A stretch of 64,000 nt of DNA from positions 2,847,201 to 2,911,200 of the forward strand of contig JABTUM010000001.1 of NCBI GenBank assembly GCA_015075375.1, written 5' to 3'. Within the stretch, counting starts at the first letter, position 1. The number at the start of each line of letters is the position of its first letter. Position numbers and translations under genes: made by a program. The notes beneath the pieces were generated by a model that saw only the letters and a program-made list of their open reading frames with translations, was not told the DNA's origin and searched no databases. Origin of the DNA: Planctomycetota bacterium (lineage in GTDB: Bacteria > Planctomycetota > SZUA-567 > H5-PLA8). Below are positions 59,916 to 64,000 of the stretch, in pieces.

Positions 59916-61856
59916 ATGGCATCGAGCGAGATCTGGAAAGAGCTGCTCGACCGCGAGGCGGCGCTGGGCACCGAAGCGACGGTGCGGATGACTTTCAAGC
60001 CGCGCACGGCACCGACCGAAATCGCCGACGCGACGCCGCTGCCGGCGACGGTCATCTCGGGCGAATTGGCGACGCGGATCGGAAGCGTCGCGCCGACCCT
60101 GCGTTCGAACGCGCCGGCCGCTTCGGCCGGTTCCGCTGCGATTCCGCCGGATTACCGCGTGCTGGCGCCGCTGGGAGAAGGCGGCATGGGGATCGTTTTC
60201 CGCGCCATGCAGCCGGCGCTGGGCCGCGAGATCGCGCTGAAGGTCGCCAAGCAGCAAGAACCGCACGCGCGCGCTTCCTTCGTAAGCGAAGCGCGCGTCA
60301 CGGGACGGCTCGAACACGCCAACATCGTTCCACTGCACGCGCTGGGCACGCTGCCCGACGGCGCGCCCTGCATCGCGCTGAAGCTCGTCCAGGGAACCAC
60401 GTGGCGAAAGCTGATCCAGGAGCGCAGCGGTCCGGGGCCGCAGCTTAAAGAGCATCTGCGCATCCTGCAAAGCGTGGGGAACGCGCTGGCGTTCGCGCAT
60501 CAGCAAGGTGTGCTGCATCGCGATCTGAAACCGGACAACGTGATGGTGGCGGAGTTCGGGCAGGTCTTCGTGATGGACTGGGGCCTCGCCGCGCGGTTGC
60601 CGAATGGGAGCGCCGAGCTGGCGTACCTGCCGGAAGCTTCGGCGCTGCGCGGGCCGGCCGGGACGCCCGCGTACATGGCCCCGGAACTCGCGCGCGGCGA
60701 CGGCGCGGCCTCCGATGCCCGGACGGACGTGTATCTGCTGGGGGCGTGCTTGCACGAGGCCTTGACCGGCCGCCCGCGCCACGCCGGCGCGACCATCACC
60801 GAGATTCTTTCCGCGGCGGACCGTTCGGAGCCTTTCGCGTTTCCGCCCGAAGTGCCCGCCGAACTGGCGGCGCTGTGCAATCGGGCTTGCGCACGCGAAC
60901 CGTCCGCACGCTTCGCCGACGCGCTCGATTTTTTGAAGGCGCTGGAAACGTATCTGGAGCATGAGCAGGCCGAACTGCTCGCCGCGAAGGGCGCGCGGCT
61001 GCTGGGGGATCTCGAGGCGCTGCTTTTGCGCGAAGCGCCGCCGGAAGAGACCGAAGAGCGCGCGCGAACCGTCCAGCGTCTGTATGCGCAGAGCCACTTC
61101 GCGTTTCAGCATGCGAAAGAACTGTGGCCGGAATCCAACGCCGCTCGAAGCGGAGCGCGGAAGTTGACGGCCGCGATGCTGGAGCATGCGCTGCACGGCG
61201 AGGATCTGGCGCTGGCACGCCGTCTGAGTGAAGAGGAAGGCGCCGAGCCGTTTCGCGCGCGCATTGCGGAACTGGCCGAACGGATCGCGGCGCGCGAGCG
61301 CGAGATGGAGCGCCTGCGCGAAGCCGCGGCGCGGCACGACTGGAAGCATGTCGCCCGTCCGCTGGGGACCGTACTGATCGCCGGAGCCTGCTGCGGCGCG
61401 TTCGGGACGCTGACCAGCGCCGCGCTGCGCTCGGCCGGGCGCGCGTGGTCTTCGCCGCTGATCCTGATGAGCGTCTGGATGCTCGCGCTGCTTGTCACCG
61501 GCGGCCTCGCGCTGAAGCTATTGCGCGGGCGCAAAATCAGCTTCAGCGCGGTGAGCGAACAGCTTGCGGGTACGTGGCTGGCCGTGGGCGTCGCGTGCCT
61601 GGGCGTGGAATTGCTGAATTGGCGCATGGGTCATCCGCCGTTCAAGCTCTTACCGGTGACGGCGCTCTTCCTCGGCGTCGGTGTCGCGTCGCTCGCTTTT
61701 CAAACCCACCGCGTGTTGCTGGGCGTGGCGGCGGCGTTTCTGGGCACGAGCTATTGGATGACGGTCTGGCCGGAGTACGGTCGGGAACTGCTGGGCGTGA
61801 CTCTGTGTCTCGCGCTGGGCGCGTTGGGGTTGTTCCTGCGGCGCGTGAAGGCTTGA
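59916..61856 (+). CDS. Serine/threonine protein kinase with membrane C-terminus
   Basis: 646 residues. Hanks-type kinase domain at about 80-345: LGEGGMGIVF (Gly loop), Lys109 in IALKVAK, HRDLKPDN at 201-208, DWG at 221-223 in place of DFG, and GTPAYMAPELARG. DWG is frequent in planctomycete kinases. A helical region follows, with a coiled-coil-like stretch (ERIAAREREMERLREAA), and four to five hydrophobic helices at about 480-640. The kinase is thus cytoplasmic and tethered to the inner membrane. Thirty bases separate it from the methyltransferase. Confidence 0.92.
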   Translation: MASSEIWKELLDREAALGTEATVRMTFKPRTAPTEIADATPLPATVISGELATRIGSVAPTLRSNAPAASAGSAAIPPDYRVLAPLGEGGMGIVFRAMQPALGREIALKVAKQQEPHARASFVSEARVTGRLEHANIVPLHALGTLPDGAPCIALKLVQGTTWRKLIQERSGPGPQLKEHLRILQSVGNALAFAHQQGVLHRDLKPDNVMVAEFGQVFVMDWGLAARLPNGSAELAYLPEASALRGPAGTPAYMAPELARGDGAASDARTDVYLLGACLHEALTGRPRHAGATITEILSAADRSEPFAFPPEVPAELAALCNRACAREPSARFADALDFLKALETYLEHEQAELLAAKGARLLGDLEALLLREAPPEETEERARTVQRLYAQSHFAFQHAKELWPESNAARSGARKLTAAMLEHALHGEDLALARRLSEEEGAEPFRARIAELAERIAAREREMERLREAAARHDWKHVARPLGTVLIAGACCGAFGTLTSAALRSAGRAWSSPLILMSVWMLALLVTGGLALKLLRGRKISFSAVSEQLAGTWLAVGVACLGVELLNWRMGHPPFKLLPVTALFLGVGVASLAFQTHRVLLGVAAAFLGTSYWMTVWPEYGRELLGVTLCLALGALGLFLRRVKA

Positions 61857-61863
61857 AGCGCGT

Positions 61864-63609
61864 TTAGCGCGGATCCACGGCCGATTCGAGCGGCACGCCT
61901 TCGCTTTGCAGGCGGTACATGCGCGCGTACCAGCCGCCTTGGGCAAGCAGTTCGTCGTGGCTGCCGCGCTCCCGGACCAGGCCGCGGTCGATCACCAGGA
62001 GCTGATCGCAGCCGCGTACGAGCGAGAGCCGGTGGCTGACGATCACGGTGGTGCGCCCTTGCATCAGGCGTTCGAGGGCGGCCTGGATCAACGCTTCGCT
62101 TTCGGGCTCGACGCTGGCGGTGGCTTCGTCGAGGAGCAGAATACGCGGGTTGGCGAGGAACGCGCGGGCGATGCAGAGGCGCTGCTTCTGCCCGCCGCTG
62201 AGCTTCACGCCGCGTTCCCCCACCAGCGTGTCGTAGCCTTGCGGGAGGCGTTCGACGAATTCGTGCGCGTTGGCTTCGCGCGCCGCTTCGATCATGTCCG
62301 CTTCGCTCGCGCCCAATCGGCCGAATAAAATGTTCTCTCGAATCGAGGCGTTAAAAAGGAAGGGCTCCTGGGTCACGATGGCGCAGTGCCGCCGGAAGCC
62401 GGATTGCGAGAGCGTGCGCAGATCGTGCCCGTCGATGGCGACCGTGCCGGCCTGCGGATCGTAGAAACGCAGGATCAGGTTGAGCACCGTGGACTTGCCT
62501 GCTCCGCTGGGCCCGACGACCCCTGCGGTGTGCCCGGGCTCGACGACGAAGCTGACGTTTTCCAACGCGGTGCGTTCGGGCGTGTAAGCGAAGCGGACCT
62601 GCTCGAAGCTGACGCGGCCCTGCACGGACTCGAGCGCCTTCGAGCCGGGCGCATCCTGGACGACTTCGGGCGCGTCGAGGACTTCGAAGACGCGCGACCC
62701 TGAGGCCGCGGCGCGCTGGAGCATTTCGTTGGTCTGCGCCAAGGTCTGGACGGGGCTGAAGAGCTGCCACCAGTATCCGCGCAAGGCGATGAGGCCGCCG
62801 ACGGTGAATTCGCCCTGCATCACGTAGTACGCTCCGGCCCCGATCATCGCCACGTTGCTCAAGAAGCCGACGGACATGACGCCGGGAAAGTACGCGGCGC
62901 GCGCCTTCACGCCGCGCAAGCTCTCGGCGTAGAAAGCGGCGTTGCGCGCTTCGAAGCGCGCGGCTTCGTGGGGTTCGCGCGCGAAGGCCTTGATCACGCC
63001 GACGCCCATCAGGTGCTCTTGGAGGACCGAAGAGAGATCGCCGAGCTTGTCGCGCACCGAGCGGTACAGGCCTTTCACGCGCCGGTTGAAGAACCAGACC
63101 ATCAACGCCACCAGCCCCAGCGGGATCAGCGAGACGATGCCAACCTTCCAGTTGAGCCACAAGATCACGCCCGCCACGCCAACGAAACTCAGCGCGTTGC
63201 TGACGATCGTATCGACGCCGTTGATCACGACTTCTTGAAGCACATCGACGTCGCCGATGGCGCGCGCCTGCATGTCTCCGCTGCGGTGTTCGTGGTGGTA
63301 CGCCAGCGACTGGCGCAGCAGCTTGGCGTGCACGCGCTCGCGCAGGTCGTGGACGAAGCGCTGCCCCGCTCGTCCCAGCAGCCAGGTGCGCGCGATCGAG
63401 AAGCCCGCGCCGACGAGGTAGACGGCGAGCATCAGCGCGAGCGCCGGGAGCAGCATCTCGCGCTTACCTTCGATCAGCACGTCGTCGACGATGTACTTCC
63501 AGACGAGCGGATGAAAGAGCTGGCAGGGTGTGGCAAGCAGCAGGCAGGCGAAGCCCGCCGCGAGCGGGGCACGATAAGGACGCAAAAGCCCGAGGATGCG
63601 CACGAACAC
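61864..63609 (-). CDS. ABC-type exporter with fused permease and ATPase (MsbA-like)
   Basis: 581 residues. Six helices in the first 310 residues, then an ATPase: GPSGAGKST (Walker A), ERGVKLSGGQKQRLCIARAF (signature), LLLDEATASVEPESE (Walker B). It is the half-size homodimer type that includes MsbA and drug or lipid exporters. Substrate unknown; lipid A transport is possible given lpxA and lpxC. GTG start; a weak ribosome binding site. It converges on the kinase gene with seven bases between stops. Confidence 0.9.
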   Translation of the reverse strand: MFVRILGLLRPYRAPLAAGFACLLLATPCQLFHPLVWKYIVDDVLIEGKREMLLPALALMLAVYLVGAGFSIARTWLLGRAGQRFVHDLRERVHAKLLRQSLAYHHEHRSGDMQARAIGDVDVLQEVVINGVDTIVSNALSFVGVAGVILWLNWKVGIVSLIPLGLVALMVWFFNRRVKGLYRSVRDKLGDLSSVLQEHLMGVGVIKAFAREPHEAARFEARNAAFYAESLRGVKARAAYFPGVMSVGFLSNVAMIGAGAYYVMQGEFTVGGLIALRGYWWQLFSPVQTLAQTNEMLQRAAASGSRVFEVLDAPEVVQDAPGSKALESVQGRVSFEQVRFAYTPERTALENVSFVVEPGHTAGVVGPSGAGKSTVLNLILRFYDPQAGTVAIDGHDLRTLSQSGFRRHCAIVTQEPFLFNASIRENILFGRLGASEADMIEAAREANAHEFVERLPQGYDTLVGERGVKLSGGQKQRLCIARAFLANPRILLLDEATASVEPESEALIQAALERLMQGRTTVIVSHRLSLVRGCDQLLVIDRGLVRERGSHDELLAQGGWYARMYRLQSEGVPLESAVDPR

Positions 63610-63742
63610 GCCGCGATTCTCCGCTGCCGGACGCAGGGAATCTTAACCGGCGGTGCGCAGCGGAGCGCGGACAGGTTTTGGAAATTCAGGCCCACTGCGC
63701 GCAACACGAAGTGGGATTAGAAAAGTTACGGAACGCTGGTCC

Positions 63743-64000
63743 TTACGGCAGCGCCACCGCCTGCTCGGCGGCGTACTCGAAATCGACGCGTATCACGCGC
63801 CGGTTGTAGGTGTCGTTGAGGTACAGGTGGTGTTCGCTGAACCCCGCGCCGCTGGGCCAGGCGAGCGGAATGTCGGGCGTCGCGAGCGCAGGTTTGCCGG
63901 CTTTGCCTTCGGGCGTGTGCGGATTCACGTACTGGGCGTCGAAATTTCCGTACGAGCCGATCTCGGCGATGGTGTTCCCCGCGTTGTCGAACAGGAGCAC
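63743..64000 (-). CDS. C-terminal part of a beta-propeller-like protein
   Basis: 85 residues visible before the window edge; the protein extends beyond 64000. LFDNAGNTIAEIGSYGNFDAQ and HHLYLNDTYNRRVIRVDFEY resemble the blades of NHL or six-bladed propellers, with a Pro-rich insertion between them. Probably part of a secreted or cytoplasmic binding protein. The 133-base gap to the exporter holds nothing recognised. Confidence 0.55.
   Translation of the reverse strand: MLLFDNAGNTIAEIGSYGNFDAQYVNPHTPEGKAGKPALATPDIPLAWPSGAGFSEHHLYLNDTYNRRVIRVDFEYAAEQAVALP

Noticed and set aside
58446..61349. Long minus-strand open frame across the methyltransferase and kinase genes
   Set aside because: It crosses two well-supported plus-strand genes and shows no domain; typical of high-GC DNA.

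Overview
The window is GC-rich, densely coded bacterial chromosome with 54 protein-coding genes that I can support, two of them cut by the window edges. I see no rRNA, tRNA, insertion sequence, prophage or CRISPR array. Lipid A genes (lpxA and an lpxC-fabZ fusion), many Sec signal peptides and lipoprotein signals point to a Gram-negative cell with an outer membrane. The LpxC-FabZ fusion, Ser/Thr kinase with a DWG motif, sulfatases, large secreted glycoside hydrolases, FAD oxidoreductase, paired sugar-isomerase TIM barrels and a dispersed inverted repeat of the type seen in Planctomycetes and Lentisphaerae suggest an uncultured member of the PVC superphylum or a neighbouring phylum. This placement is an inference, not a proof.

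Layout. 0-3.3 kb (minus strand): an operon for envelope biogenesis, lpxC-fabZ, lpxA and two cyclophilin-type prolyl isomerases. 3.4-6.6 kb: a small bL12-like membrane-anchored protein, then a secreted clan GH-A glycosidase behind a possibly structured leader. 6.6-9.3 kb: a lower-GC orphan gene, an M23 peptidase and a divergent single-domain response regulator. 9.4-12.3 kb: sugar isomerase, VOC protein, HpnA-like epimerase and a membrane protein. 12.4-16.3 kb: a complete potABCD polyamine uptake operon. 16.3-21.2 kb: a dispersed repeat, a zinc-site-poor MDR dehydrogenase, a 47-residue membrane protein, a bidirectional terminator and secA. 21.2-25.5 kb: an ASCH-domain protein, a LuxR-type regulator, an alpha/beta hydrolase, nth and a copper-chaperone-like HMA protein.

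25.6-36.1 kb: a secreted TPR protein, an FAD oxidoreductase, a phosphatase, a second sugar isomerase, a thioredoxin-like secreted protein, an RsbU-type PP2C phosphatase with duplicated zinc-finger modules, tsaB and murJ. 36.1-45.6 kb: a GH42-like lipoprotein and a 1406-residue DUF5060/GH-A protein flank an M20 amidohydrolase. 45.8-53.4 kb: ferritin-like protein, DCC-family protein, membrane proteins, a sulfatase, a lower-GC patch with a DUF1223 protein, and a dicarboxylate-type symporter. 53.4-64 kb: a sensor kinase, a repeat-rich small lipoprotein, a membrane sulfatase-like enzyme overlapping an rRNA methyltransferase, a Ser/Thr kinase and an ABC exporter.

Together the genes describe a heterotroph that degrades complex, partly sulfated glycans outside the cytoplasm and imports polyamines and organic acids, with several phospho-signalling proteins. 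I found no clear new defence or mobile system. The most unusual items are the zinc-repeat phosphatase, a set of palindromes placed directly against ribosome binding sites, a palindromic operator between divergent genes, and a dispersed inverted repeat.
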